DNA of 64,000 nucleotides from Reichenbachiella sp. 5M10 (GTDB lineage Bacteria; Bacteroidota; Bacteroidia; Cytophagales; Cyclobacteriaceae), in contig NZ_MDGR01000007.1 of assembly GCF_002742335.1 (NCBI RefSeq), positions 1,926,501-1,990,500 on the forward strand, read 5' to 3'. The notes under the pieces were generated by a model. The model had not been told where the DNA came from and did no database searches. It worked only from the letters and a program-made list of their open reading frames with translations. The translations under genes and the position numbers were made by a program. Of the stretch, positions 18,749 through 27,019 are shown piece after piece (position 1 is the stretch's first letter; the number at the start of each line of letters is the position of its first letter).

Positions 18749-20968
18749 CTAAAAACGGTATGCTACAGACGCTTTTGCGAAAAAGGGTGTCCCCGGCGTG
18801 AAGTTGATCTCCTCCACAGGAGCGGTTTCATTGAGCAGTTGTGATTCGGTAGCGAACTGAGTCTCATTCCATTCGGTATTGAATACATTCTGTATGTTGA
18901 TTCCAAAATCCAAGCTTCCCCATTGGTACCCTGCATTGAGGTCTACGACTTGATATCCTTCTGCCACAATACTATTGTCTTCGTTGGCTGGACGGTCTTT
19001 GACATAGCGAAAGTTAACACTTCCGTAAACTCCCGAAGGATGCACCACACTCACGCTGCTAGTCAATGTCAGGTCAGGTGCCAATGGGATATAGTCTTCG
19101 CCACGAGGTTCTCCCAGAGCCCGTGCCAATGCATAATTTACATCGACATTCCAATACAGCCATTGCAGCGGCTGATAGCGTAGACTAAAATCTAAACCAG
19201 TCCGCATAGTCTCCCCACTTGGTTCTACGATTCCGGCATCCCCTACATAGACAAACTCCTGTTCTAAATAGAGCGCCCAGTAAGCCATGTTGAGTACGAT
19301 ATTCGAGACGGGTTTCCACATATATCCCAAATCTCCACCATACGCTGAGGGCAAAATCTCTCGTCCATTTTGTGCAACAACCACACGCGTATCGTTGGAA
19401 TGAAATCCTTTGCCTGTCTTGAGGTAGAGTTGCAGATTAGTCGACGGGTTGAATAGAATGTTCAGCTTTGGACTTAGGATTCCCTTTTGTTCTGCTTGAG
19501 TATCGTAGGTTGTCAGCAATTGGTCATAGTAATTGAACTTGAAATGATCTACTCTCAACCCTGGATTGATTACCCATCTACCGATATCCATTTCCAAATT
19601 GACATAACCGTAGAGATTGCTCTCATCGATGTTGCCCAGCTGTAGGGTGTCCAGTGTCGTGACGCGGTTGGCTGTATGCGACAACTCGTTGTTGCGACTC
19701 TGATCATTGCGGTAGCCAATGCCGACTTGCAAGAGTCCTTCGTGAGCACCAAAATCCAAACTCTGATTGTATTCGCTCGTCACCCCATAAAGTTGTCGGT
19801 CTTCGTACTGACGTATTTGATCGCCATTGACTGGATCAAAGAGGTAGAAGGTAAAATTAGAAAACAGCTCAAAATCATAGTGAGTATAGTACACAGTGTT
19901 TTTCACAAAGGCATCCTCACTGACCGACTTGATGTAATTCAAGATGATATTGCTGCGACTTGTATTGCCCCCTTCTGTATCGTCGATGGCTCCAAAACGT
20001 GTGATATCTCCACTGTCCACGGCTCGCTGTGGAATTTGACCAGACGCATCCCATTTGCTTGTCAAGTGTGAGATACTGACCGACAGTTTATCGGTCGCAG
20101 AGAGTCTACCTGTATATTTCCCAAGGATGTTGAAGCGACTGAAGTTTTGGGGGCTATCAAATGGCCCATCAGACAGGTTAAACTCCGACGCGACATAGAC
20201 GTCATGTTTGTCAGTATCGACTACATCCAGCATAGCGAGCAGGCGCTGTGTATTGAACTGTCCCAGCTCGAGTTTGATTTGACTATCATCCAAAGACTCC
20301 TTGGTATGAAAACCCACATAACCTGCCGTAGCAAAATTCCCTTCACTCGCATCATACGTTCCTTTACCAAAGTGGATGTTGTCTACTGTCTCAGGAATCA
20401 CAAAATGCAAATCTCCATAGCCTTGTCCATGTGCGTGTGACACCATGTTGACAGGCATACCGTCTACCGATATGGCTACATCTGTGCCATGGTCCACATC
20501 AAAGCCCCTCAGAAAAATCTGTTCTGCTTTGCCACCACCTGCATGCTGCCCAATCACCAAACCCGGGACCTGCCGCAGCAACTCCTGTGAGGTCTGCACT
20601 GGGCTCGTGTGAATATCTATATCTACGAGTAGATTGATTGCATCAAACTCCGGTGAGATGAGTACTTCGTTGAGCGCGAGGATATTTTCTGTCATGGTGA
20701 TGACCATCTGCTCATCCAAGTCATCGACTGCTACCGTATGCGTCTGGTAGCCAATATGACTGACGCGTACCGAATCACCCACTGCCATATCAGTCAGATT
20801 GAACTGCCCGTTGTGATTGACATGGGCGTGCTTTCCAGATTTAACATCTACAACATAGGCGCCATCTACGGCTTTTCGCTGGTTATTGAGGACTTTGCCT
20901 CGTACCGTCTGTGCCATCATCTCTCCTGCGCATAGCATCAGTGCTATCAATAGTGGTGTTCTCATCAT
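18749..20968 (-). CDS. TonB-dependent receptor with His-rich plug
   Basis: The protein is 739 residues from the ATG at 20968, which starts the signal MMRTPLLIALMLCAGEMMAQ; an upstream frame extension to 21058 has no signal character. A carboxypeptidase-regulatory-like domain (about 20-100) is followed by a plug (about 105-230) containing LRGFDVDHGTD and NMVSHAHGQGYGDLHF, then a beta-barrel ending KASVAYRF. The His-rich plug motif is typical of a wide subfamily with an unassigned ligand. Clustered His residues hint at a metal or metal complex, but this is not proven. The gene precedes the choice-of-anchor lipoprotein, which could be a partner. Confidence 0.9.
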   Translation of the reverse strand: MMRTPLLIALMLCAGEMMAQTVRGKVLNNQRKAVDGAYVVDVKSGKHAHVNHNGQFNLTDMAVGDSVRVSHIGYQTHTVAVDDLDEQMVITMTENILALNEVLISPEFDAINLLVDIDIHTSPVQTSQELLRQVPGLVIGQHAGGGKAEQIFLRGFDVDHGTDVAISVDGMPVNMVSHAHGQGYGDLHFVIPETVDNIHFGKGTYDASEGNFATAGYVGFHTKESLDDSQIKLELGQFNTQRLLAMLDVVDTDKHDVYVASEFNLSDGPFDSPQNFSRFNILGKYTGRLSATDKLSVSISHLTSKWDASGQIPQRAVDSGDITRFGAIDDTEGGNTSRSNIILNYIKSVSEDAFVKNTVYYTHYDFELFSNFTFYLFDPVNGDQIRQYEDRQLYGVTSEYNQSLDFGAHEGLLQVGIGYRNDQSRNNELSHTANRVTTLDTLQLGNIDESNLYGYVNLEMDIGRWVINPGLRVDHFKFNYYDQLLTTYDTQAEQKGILSPKLNILFNPSTNLQLYLKTGKGFHSNDTRVVVAQNGREILPSAYGGDLGYMWKPVSNIVLNMAYWALYLEQEFVYVGDAGIVEPSGETMRTGLDFSLRYQPLQWLYWNVDVNYALARALGEPRGEDYIPLAPDLTLTSSVSVVHPSGVYGSVNFRYVKDRPANEDNSIVAEGYQVVDLNAGYQWGSLDFGINIQNVFNTEWNETQFATESQLLNETAPVEEINFTPGTPFFAKASVAYRF

Positions 20969-21038
20969 CGCTGCGAAGTTGAAGTATCGCCCACATAGAC
21001 TTTTATCCTTTTTGACCAAAGGGTTAGATTTTATATAA

Positions 21039-21050
21039 GAGGTTAACCTC
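21039..21050 (-). promoter_or_regulatory. 12-base perfect palindrome GAGGTTAACCTC before the His-plug receptor
   Basis: The palindrome lies 71 bases upstream of the receptor ATG at 20968, inside the 106-base gap after the pseudouridine synthase gene. Its centre AGGTTAACCT resembles half-sites of DtxR-type operators but lacks their spacer. It is a candidate repressor site only. Confidence 0.35.
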
Positions 21051-21074
21051 CAAGCCAACCCCCATTAGACGGAA

Positions 21075-22772
21075 CTAAAAGTCCGCGTCTACCTGAAAAG
21101 ACATCTTTTCACGGGTCACGGGATGCAAAAACTCAATCGACTCGGCATGAAGATGCAAGCGATCGGCGCGTTTGCCATAGAGGTCATCTCCCACCATCGG
21201 TGTATTGAGTCCCTCAGCATGTGCTGCATGTACACGCAACTGATGCGTACGTCCCGTGATTGGGTGAAAATGCACCCGTGTTTGTCCATTGACACGGTCG
21301 ATGACTTTCCAGTCAGTACGTGCAGGCTTGCCGTACTCATGACACACGAGTTGTCTTGGTCTATCCTCGAGATCCACCCGTAGAGGCAAGTCAATTTGCC
21401 CGTAATCCTCTTCGATGATCCCCTCCAGGAGAGCAACATAGCGTTTCTTGATCGTATGGGTCAAAAACTGCTCTTGCAACGCTTTGTGCGCATCTTTAGT
21501 CTTTGCAATCAGCATCAATCCCGAAGTAGCTCGATCCAGACGATGCACCATGACTGGGCCCGTCATGTCTGGATACTTGGCATGCATGCGTTCGGATACT
21601 GAGTCCGAACTGTTGCGCCCTGGTACCGAGAGCAGATCAGCAGGTTTGTGGATCACTGCCATCACGTCATCTTCATAGATGATTTTCACCTCTTTGTCCT
21701 CTGTAGACAGGTATTGTATCGGACTCTCATCAAGCTCCATACCCAGCAACATGTGTGAGAGTATCGGTTCACATTTGCCTTTGCATGACGGGTAGAAATA
21801 GCCGTGCTTGCGTATCTCCGAACTCGGCGACTGCCCCCACCAAAACTCCGCCATGCCGAGTGGCTCCATCCCGTGCTTGAAAGCATACTGCAGCATCTTG
21901 GGTAGTGCACACTCCCCTGCTCCAGAGGGGGGCACCTTCAGCGGTGTATTCTCAAAAATATCCATGAGTCCTTTCGTCTCTCCATCGATATTGAGAAACT
22001 GATATTGATCAAAAATCTCTTGCTGTAGGTCATAAGAGCGCTGTTTACGTGCCACCTTCAGCGCTTTGATTTCCGTCTCGTAGCGCGCCAATTCAGTGCG
22101 TCGAGCGTCAAGGCGTTGCTTCCATTCACGTGACAAATCTTTTTGAGCAAAATGCATTTGGCTACTTTCGTGGTTGAGGCGCGCAGTGAGTTGCACGTAC
22201 TCTTCGGGGGAGAGCTGCTGTTCGGCTTCCCATCGATGTGTCTTACGGGCTTGTTTAGCAGCCTTCACTTGAGCCTTCATCTCTGCAATTTCTTCCGCGG
22301 ACTGCTTTTCTTCGCTAGCCAATAGGGATTTGCAGCGCAGATAGTCTTCCGCTTGCTCGAGTGCCCATACCTGTCGATTGATAGCCATGATTTCCTCTTC
22401 TCCCTTTCTGTAAAAACTGTCGATTTCCAAAATATCTACAACGGGAGGAACAAATCCCTTGTGGAGATTGGACCCAGCCAATTTGCCCGAAAAGGCCGAC
22501 AAATACCCCACTTCTCCATTCGCATTTCTGACGAGGAGTACACCGAACATTTTGCCAACATTGGGGGCATCCACATAGGCATCAAATCCAAAGTCATGTT
22601 TCCATTCATTCTGTTCTTTGAGGTGTGTTTGCAGTTCGTCCACTGCCACGAGGCACAGTGGATGTGGCTCATAATAAAAGGGAAAGGTAAAGCGCTCTGG
22701 CAAGGCATATGCCTCGATTGGCTGCTGAAACCGCTTGAAACAACTCTTCTCTATCTCTGTCTGCTGACTCAT
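21075..22772 (-). CDS. RluA-family pseudouridine synthase with long N-terminal extension
   Basis: This 565-residue protein has a C-terminal catalytic domain (about 340-560) with the family motif HRLDRATSGL (catalytic Asp413) and HPITGRTHQLRVHAAH, which together place it in the RluA group that isomerises uridine in rRNA or tRNA. The first 330 residues include a charged, Gln/Glu/Lys-rich coiled-coil segment (about 125-260) and a Cys-containing stretch (CKGKCEP, about 320-340). Such 550-residue forms occur in Bacteroidota and gammaproteobacteria. The modified site cannot be told from sequence. ATG at 22772. Confidence 0.9.
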   Translation of the reverse strand: MSQQTEIEKSCFKRFQQPIEAYALPERFTFPFYYEPHPLCLVAVDELQTHLKEQNEWKHDFGFDAYVDAPNVGKMFGVLLVRNANGEVGYLSAFSGKLAGSNLHKGFVPPVVDILEIDSFYRKGEEEIMAINRQVWALEQAEDYLRCKSLLASEEKQSAEEIAEMKAQVKAAKQARKTHRWEAEQQLSPEEYVQLTARLNHESSQMHFAQKDLSREWKQRLDARRTELARYETEIKALKVARKQRSYDLQQEIFDQYQFLNIDGETKGLMDIFENTPLKVPPSGAGECALPKMLQYAFKHGMEPLGMAEFWWGQSPSSEIRKHGYFYPSCKGKCEPILSHMLLGMELDESPIQYLSTEDKEVKIIYEDDVMAVIHKPADLLSVPGRNSSDSVSERMHAKYPDMTGPVMVHRLDRATSGLMLIAKTKDAHKALQEQFLTHTIKKRYVALLEGIIEEDYGQIDLPLRVDLEDRPRQLVCHEYGKPARTDWKVIDRVNGQTRVHFHPITGRTHQLRVHAAHAEGLNTPMVGDDLYGKRADRLHLHAESIEFLHPVTREKMSFQVDADF

Positions 22773-22830
22773 ACCCTCTTCTGATCCGAATGATTAAAGT
22801 GCAAAGCTAGTCAGAGGAAAGGGAAATAAT

Positions 22831-22874
22831 AACTCCCATCCACTAGGGTATAAACACTCTAGTGGATGGGAGTT
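22831..22874 (-). terminator. Perfect 16-base inverted repeat, terminator of the VOC operon
   Basis: The arms at 22831-22846 (AACTCCCATCCACTAG) and 22859-22874 pair perfectly around a 12-base loop. On the minus strand this is 74 bases after the VOC-gene stop and is followed by an AT-rich tract. It separates the VOC gene from the pseudouridine synthase gene. Confidence 0.75.
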
Positions 22875-22947
22875 GAATATAAAACCATCTACAAGTCCCA
22901 ATCAGGACTTTGGATCGATGCACTAGCCCCTTGCCAGTGTCCAAGCT

Positions 22948-23385
22948 TTACTTCGCTGGGCAGTTGAACATCCACTGTGTCCCGTACTTGTCGGTACAGC
23001 TACCAAAGTAATCTCCCCAAAACATCTCGTCCAGCGCCATGGTGATCACACCATCCTTGGACAGCTTTGCGAACAATTCGTCTGTCTCTTCGCGCGTGTC
23101 TGTATTTATGCTGATATGCACGTTGTTGCCAACGTTCACAGTGAAGCCCATCGATTCTGGGGCATCTGACCCCATCAGACTGTGTCCTCCCATGATTGGT
23201 AGCTCCACGTGCATCACCAGATTTTTGTCAGACTCCGGGAGTGGCGGCATCTCTTCGGATGGAGGCACCTCTCCAAATCGAGAAAATCCATCTCCTGCGA
23301 ACTCTCCGCCAAAGATCGATTGGTAGTACAAAAAGACCTCTTCGGTCTTGTCTTTGAAATTGAGGTAAGTATTAACTCTTGCCAT
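22948..23385 (-). CDS. VOC-superfamily protein (PhnB/3-demethylubiquinone-methyltransferase-like fold)
   Basis: This 145-residue protein opens with TYLNFKDKTEEVFLYYQSIFGGEF, the signature of PhnB-like glyoxalase/VOC proteins, and ends with FWGDYFGSCTDKYGTQWMFNC. These are usually small cytosolic dimers with a beta-alpha-beta-beta-beta fold; many have no assigned substrate. It is the last gene of a run (aldo-keto reductase, DUF3703, VOC) with short gaps of 34 and 11 bases, suggesting one transcript. Confidence 0.85.
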   Translation of the reverse strand: MARVNTYLNFKDKTEEVFLYYQSIFGGEFAGDGFSRFGEVPPSEEMPPLPESDKNLVMHVELPIMGGHSLMGSDAPESMGFTVNVGNNVHISINTDTREETDELFAKLSKDGVITMALDEMFWGDYFGSCTDKYGTQWMFNCPAK

Positions 23386-23396
23386 AGTTATAAAAT

Positions 23397-23783
23397 TTAG
23401 GTGTTGTGATTGCGATGTATTCCAGCTTGTGCAAACATGTCCTGTATGTCCGCTGCAATTGGCAAAGGACGTAGAGGCGGTACATTGGCCCCTCCGGTAT
23501 TACCGACAGGTATGTGCCCGACGAAGGACTTGACTCCCCCCACAAGCAAGCGTGGGATTTGACCGATGACCTCACGAAGACTCTTGATCTTCACCCCAAA
23601 CACCAGCATCAGCCAGTGCACCTGACTGTGCGTCACAGGATAGGCCTGACCGATCACATGAGCCCGCTCAAGGTGTGTCCATGCATGTGCCCAGTGCCCC
23701 TGTGCAAACTGTGCCCTGTACTGCGTCAACTCGGATTGATAAAACGGCCGAAGTGCATCCGGCATATAAGTGTTGAGTGTCAT
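23397..23783 (-). CDS. DUF3703 family protein
   Basis: This 128-residue protein matches the DUF3703 pattern: an N-terminal FYQSELTQYRAQFAQG, then HWAHAWTHLERAHVIGQAY and TGGANVPPLRPLPIAADI. The function is unknown. The alternating aromatic and His residues are conserved in the family from memory. It sits between an aldo-keto reductase and a VOC protein in the same direction. The ATG is at 23783. Confidence 0.8.
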   Translation of the reverse strand: MTLNTYMPDALRPFYQSELTQYRAQFAQGHWAHAWTHLERAHVIGQAYPVTHSQVHWLMLVFGVKIKSLREVIGQIPRLLVGGVKSFVGHIPVGNTGGANVPPLRPLPIAADIQDMFAQAGIHRNHNT

Positions 23784-23817
23784 AGGATTGGAGATTGGTT
23801 TTTGTAGGGTATAAAAT

Positions 23818-24804
23818 CTATGTCAGTTTCTCCACTTCAGTGCTGATGAAAGCTATTTGTTCAGCAGTCAACTTCACGTCCATGGCTCTTGCATTTTGAG
23901 TGGCCTGTTCGGCATTCCGTGCACCCGCGAGTGCGATGGTGATCCCTGCACGCTCGATCGTCCAACGCAGGACCAACTGGCCCAAAGTGGCTCCTTGCTC
24001 GTCTGCGATTGGCTTGATCTGTTGTAAGAAATCGTTGGTCTTTTGGATGAAATCCGGCTGAAAATGTGGATGTCCTGCTCGATGATCCCCGTCTTGGAAT
24101 ACATACCCAGGAGTGATCTTACCTGTCAGCAACCCACGCTCCATTGGACTATAGGCCAATACCGATTTCTTCTGCTGGATGCAGTAGGGCACGGTCTCCT
24201 CTTCTACTCCACGGTTGACCATACTAAAAGGTATCTGATTGGACACTAGTTTGACAGCTTTCTCCGCAGTGGACATTTGAGACGCATCATAATTGCACAC
24301 GCCTGCTTGACGTACTTTCCCCTCCTTGATGAGCTGAGCGACCGCCTCAAAGGTCTCCTCGATGGGGGTCGTACTGTCCGCCCAATGAATCTGATAAAGA
24401 TCTATATAATCGGTACCGAGACGTTTCAAACTATTTTCGCACTCGGTGATGATACTGTCTTTGCTCGCATAGCGAAAGATCTGAATGTCTTGACCACTGT
24501 TGTCTTGGCTATCAAAGTAGTGCTCTCCCTTGGCGAGATCCCACCTCAAGCCAAACTTTGTCAAGACTTGTACTTTGTCACGCGGGAGGTCTTTGATGGC
24601 CTCACCCACGATCTCTTCACTCCTGCCCTGTCCATAGATAGGCGCAGTATCGATGGAGGTCATGCCGTGATCATAAGCCGCACGAATGGCTGCCACTGCT
24701 TCGGAGCGTTCAGTCTGTCCCCACATCCATCCGCCAGCTGCCCAAGCTCCAAATGTGATCGCTGATACTTCTAAATCTGATTCTCCTAATTTTCTGTATT
24801 CCAT
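23818..24804 (-). CDS. Aldo/keto reductase
   Basis: This 328-residue TIM-barrel protein has the AKR tetrad in context: Asp in SIDTAPIYG, Tyr in the same motif, Lys in VLTKFGLR and His in YQIHWAD. It probably reduces aldehydes or ketones with NADPH in the cytosol; the physiological substrate is not deducible. It is the first gene of the AKR-DUF3703-VOC run. A possible -7 box lies at 24867-24874. Confidence 0.92.
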   Translation of the reverse strand: MEYRKLGESDLEVSAITFGAWAAGGWMWGQTERSEAVAAIRAAYDHGMTSIDTAPIYGQGRSEEIVGEAIKDLPRDKVQVLTKFGLRWDLAKGEHYFDSQDNSGQDIQIFRYASKDSIITECENSLKRLGTDYIDLYQIHWADSTTPIEETFEAVAQLIKEGKVRQAGVCNYDASQMSTAEKAVKLVSNQIPFSMVNRGVEEETVPYCIQQKKSVLAYSPMERGLLTGKITPGYVFQDGDHRAGHPHFQPDFIQKTNDFLQQIKPIADEQGATLGQLVLRWTIERAGITIALAGARNAEQATQNARAMDVKLTAEQIAFISTEVEKLT

Positions 24805-24866
24805 GGTTAATTGCTCTGTTGTAGTTTGTATGTCGAAGATAATGAAGCTTCGTGCTTTAGAAAAAT

Positions 24867-24874
24867 CAAAAGTA
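24867..24874 (-). promoter_or_regulatory. Possible -7 box (TACTTTTG) for the aldo/keto reductase gene
   Basis: On the minus strand the sequence fits TAnnTTTG, 63 bases upstream of the ATG at 24804. No TTG is found at the standard -33 distance, so confidence is limited. Confidence 0.3.
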
Positions 24875-24996
24875 GCTTTCCTATGACGAAAGATATAGAA
24901 GGCATTTGTACCATTCCAGATAGGTGTATTTCCCTAGGCTTTTTCATCCACAAAATGTCCTCTAACTTGACGACAACAATCTTCGACCAAAACCTC

Positions 24997-25899
24997 ATGA
25001 GACGATTTCCAATCTATTTGATACTCATACTGGCACTGCCACAGTGCCAAACCAAATCACAAAAGCAGGACAGCACCTTGACCATAGCCGCACAGCTCAC
25101 CACTGCACAAAACCAAGCTTGGGTAAATGAGCATCTCGATCAGGTCATGCAGGCCAGCGTCTTCGTAGCGAAAAATGGACACCAAATGCCCTATCGTATT
25201 TTTATTCCCGATGACTACCGACCCGACGAATCCCTCCCGTTGCTGATCCATCTGCATGGACGTGGTGAGCGCGGCACAGACAACAACCCAAAGATATACA
25301 ACAATATTCCGCTGTTCAACGGCCCTCGATCCATTGTCTCCCCCAACATGCAGCAACGCTACCGCAGTATCGTACTCGTGCCACAGTGCTCTGACACCAC
25401 TATCAACGAAGAATGGGCCAAATGGGTAGGCAACACGCCAGAAACACCCTTTGAGGGACTCGGCGAGGATGGTAGTTATCTCATGAATGACACGCCGTCT
25501 TCTTCGGGCGCAGCAGCACTGGAGCTGATCGACTACACCATCGATCGATACCACATTGACAAGAGTCGAGTGTACTTGACGGGACTATCCATGGGAGGGT
25601 TTGGTACATGGGAGTTTATCGGGAGACGACCAGAGTTGTTCGCTGCGGCAGTACCTATGGCGGGCTATTCTGACCCACGAACCGTGGATCGCATACAATC
25701 CATTCCGATCTGGGTTTTTCATAGCAACATCGATCAGTACAACCCCGTGGCAGGGTCACGACATATGTACCAACTTCTAACCGAAGCGGGTGCAGAAGTC
25801 CTCTACACAGAGTACGACAGCACTACCCACGGAGACACCTTCCAGAGAGCCTGGCAAAACGAAGAGCTGATTCCTTGGATCTATAGTCAACAACAATAA
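24997..25899 (+). CDS. Lipoprotein alpha/beta-hydrolase, probable carboxylesterase
   Basis: The protein is 300 residues from the ATG at 24997, which begins a lipoprotein signal (MRRFPIYLILILALPQC); the frame is open further upstream but carries no signal there. It has the catalytic triad Ser198 (GLSMGGFG), Asp246 (HSNIDQYNP) and His278 (THGDTF), with an oxyanion-type HLHGRGERG near residue 87. This resembles PHB-depolymerase/feruloyl-esterase-type enzymes of Bacteroidota. Lipidation places it in the periplasm or at the cell surface, where it would cut ester substrates. It is divergent from the aldo/keto reductase gene. Confidence 0.87.
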   Translation: MRRFPIYLILILALPQCQTKSQKQDSTLTIAAQLTTAQNQAWVNEHLDQVMQASVFVAKNGHQMPYRIFIPDDYRPDESLPLLIHLHGRGERGTDNNPKIYNNIPLFNGPRSIVSPNMQQRYRSIVLVPQCSDTTINEEWAKWVGNTPETPFEGLGEDGSYLMNDTPSSSGAAALELIDYTIDRYHIDKSRVYLTGLSMGGFGTWEFIGRRPELFAAAVPMAGYSDPRTVDRIQSIPIWVFHSNIDQYNPVAGSRHMYQLLTEAGAEVLYTEYDSTTHGDTFQRAWQNEELIPWIYSQQQ

Positions 25900-25909
25900 A
25901 CGACTAGAA

Positions 25910-26914
25910 TCATTTTTCTGTGTCAATAGGTTTGGCAGGAATCCACCGAGTCTGCCTCCATTCTTTCTGCTCGGTCTTTGACAAGAAGGACCAAGCGACG
26001 ATACGACTAGACTTGTTGCCTGTACCGATAGGAATGATTTTGACTTGACTCGCTCCATGCTCCTCCAATGCCTTCTGTACGCCTTTGACATTGGATTGCT
26101 TGGAGACAAGAGTGGAAAACCAGTAGCAATTGCTTGCAAATTTCTTGCTCTCACGGACCATGTTTTGGATAAACTTAGACTCTCCACCCTCGCAGATCAG
26201 TTCGTTGCTGACACCTGCAAAATTAAGCCGAGGGTTTTTAATTTTCTTCGAGGAGAGATTGTTGACCTTTCTTTTGGATCCTTTTGCTGCATCTGCTGCA
26301 GATGCATGAAATGGGGGATTACAGATCGATAAGTCTACCTTATCCTCCTTGGTGATGATGCCATAAAACACATCTTTGGAAGTCACTTGAAGTCTACAAT
26401 CTACTTTGTCCTGCAACATGGGATTGGCTGCTACGATGCGCTGTGCTGATTCGATAGACTGGGGGTCAATATCCGAACCGATGAACTGCCAGCCATACTC
26501 GATGGTGCCGAGTATGGGGTAGATACAGTTGGCTCCCACTCCTATGTCCAGACAGGTGATCTTCTCCCCTTCGGGAAATGTCCCAAAATTGCTTTCCATC
26601 AACAAGTCTGCCATGTAGTGAATATAATCTGCTCTCCCTGGGATAGGAGGACACAAGTTTTCATCAGGAAACTCCCATTGCTTCACTCCATAATAATGGT
26701 ACATCAATGCCTGATTGAGTAGTTTGACTGCTCTAGGCTCTGCAAAATCCACAGAATCATCTCCGTACTTATTGGGTTTTACATGATTGGCTAAGTCTGG
26801 CACAACCCCAATCAAAGCCTGCAGATCGTAGCGATCTCGGTTTTTGTTGCGAGGATGTAGTCTTGTTTTTACTTCCACCCTTTTGGGAGAAGAGGTGCTT
26901 GACGAGTGTTTCAT
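25910..26914 (-). CDS. rlmF: 23S rRNA (adenine(1618)-N(6))-methyltransferase RlmF
   Basis: The protein is 334 residues from the ATG at 26914; a TTG nine codons upstream is less likely. It has an N-terminal region typical of RlmF (RLHPRNKNRDRYDLQAL, DFADPRA-like DFAEPRAVKLLNQAL, YWDIP-like QWEFPDENLCPPIPGRADYIHY), SAM motif I TCLDIGVGANCIYP, and the N6-adenine motif NPPFHAS. It methylates A1618 of 23S rRNA (E. coli numbering) using SAM. It is downstream of the desaturase-like gene and convergent with the esterase gene, 10 bases apart. Confidence 0.93.
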   Translation of the reverse strand: MKHSSSTSSPKRVEVKTRLHPRNKNRDRYDLQALIGVVPDLANHVKPNKYGDDSVDFAEPRAVKLLNQALMYHYYGVKQWEFPDENLCPPIPGRADYIHYMADLLMESNFGTFPEGEKITCLDIGVGANCIYPILGTIEYGWQFIGSDIDPQSIESAQRIVAANPMLQDKVDCRLQVTSKDVFYGIITKEDKVDLSICNPPFHASAADAAKGSKRKVNNLSSKKIKNPRLNFAGVSNELICEGGESKFIQNMVRESKKFASNCYWFSTLVSKQSNVKGVQKALEEHGASQVKIIPIGTGNKSSRIVAWSFLSKTEQKEWRQTRWIPAKPIDTEK

Positions 26915-27019
26915 GTGAGGCTTTTCCGAATTCGAATGCAATGATAGGCAGCGTCATTGATAATCTAGAACATAGTATCCAAAACATGGCACATTCCCAC
27001 TCCAACTATGCGGTCGGTC

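Noticed and set aside
25057-25554. 165-codon minus-strand open frame opposite the esterase gene
   Set aside because: The plus-strand esterase has a complete triad and lipobox; this frame has no support.
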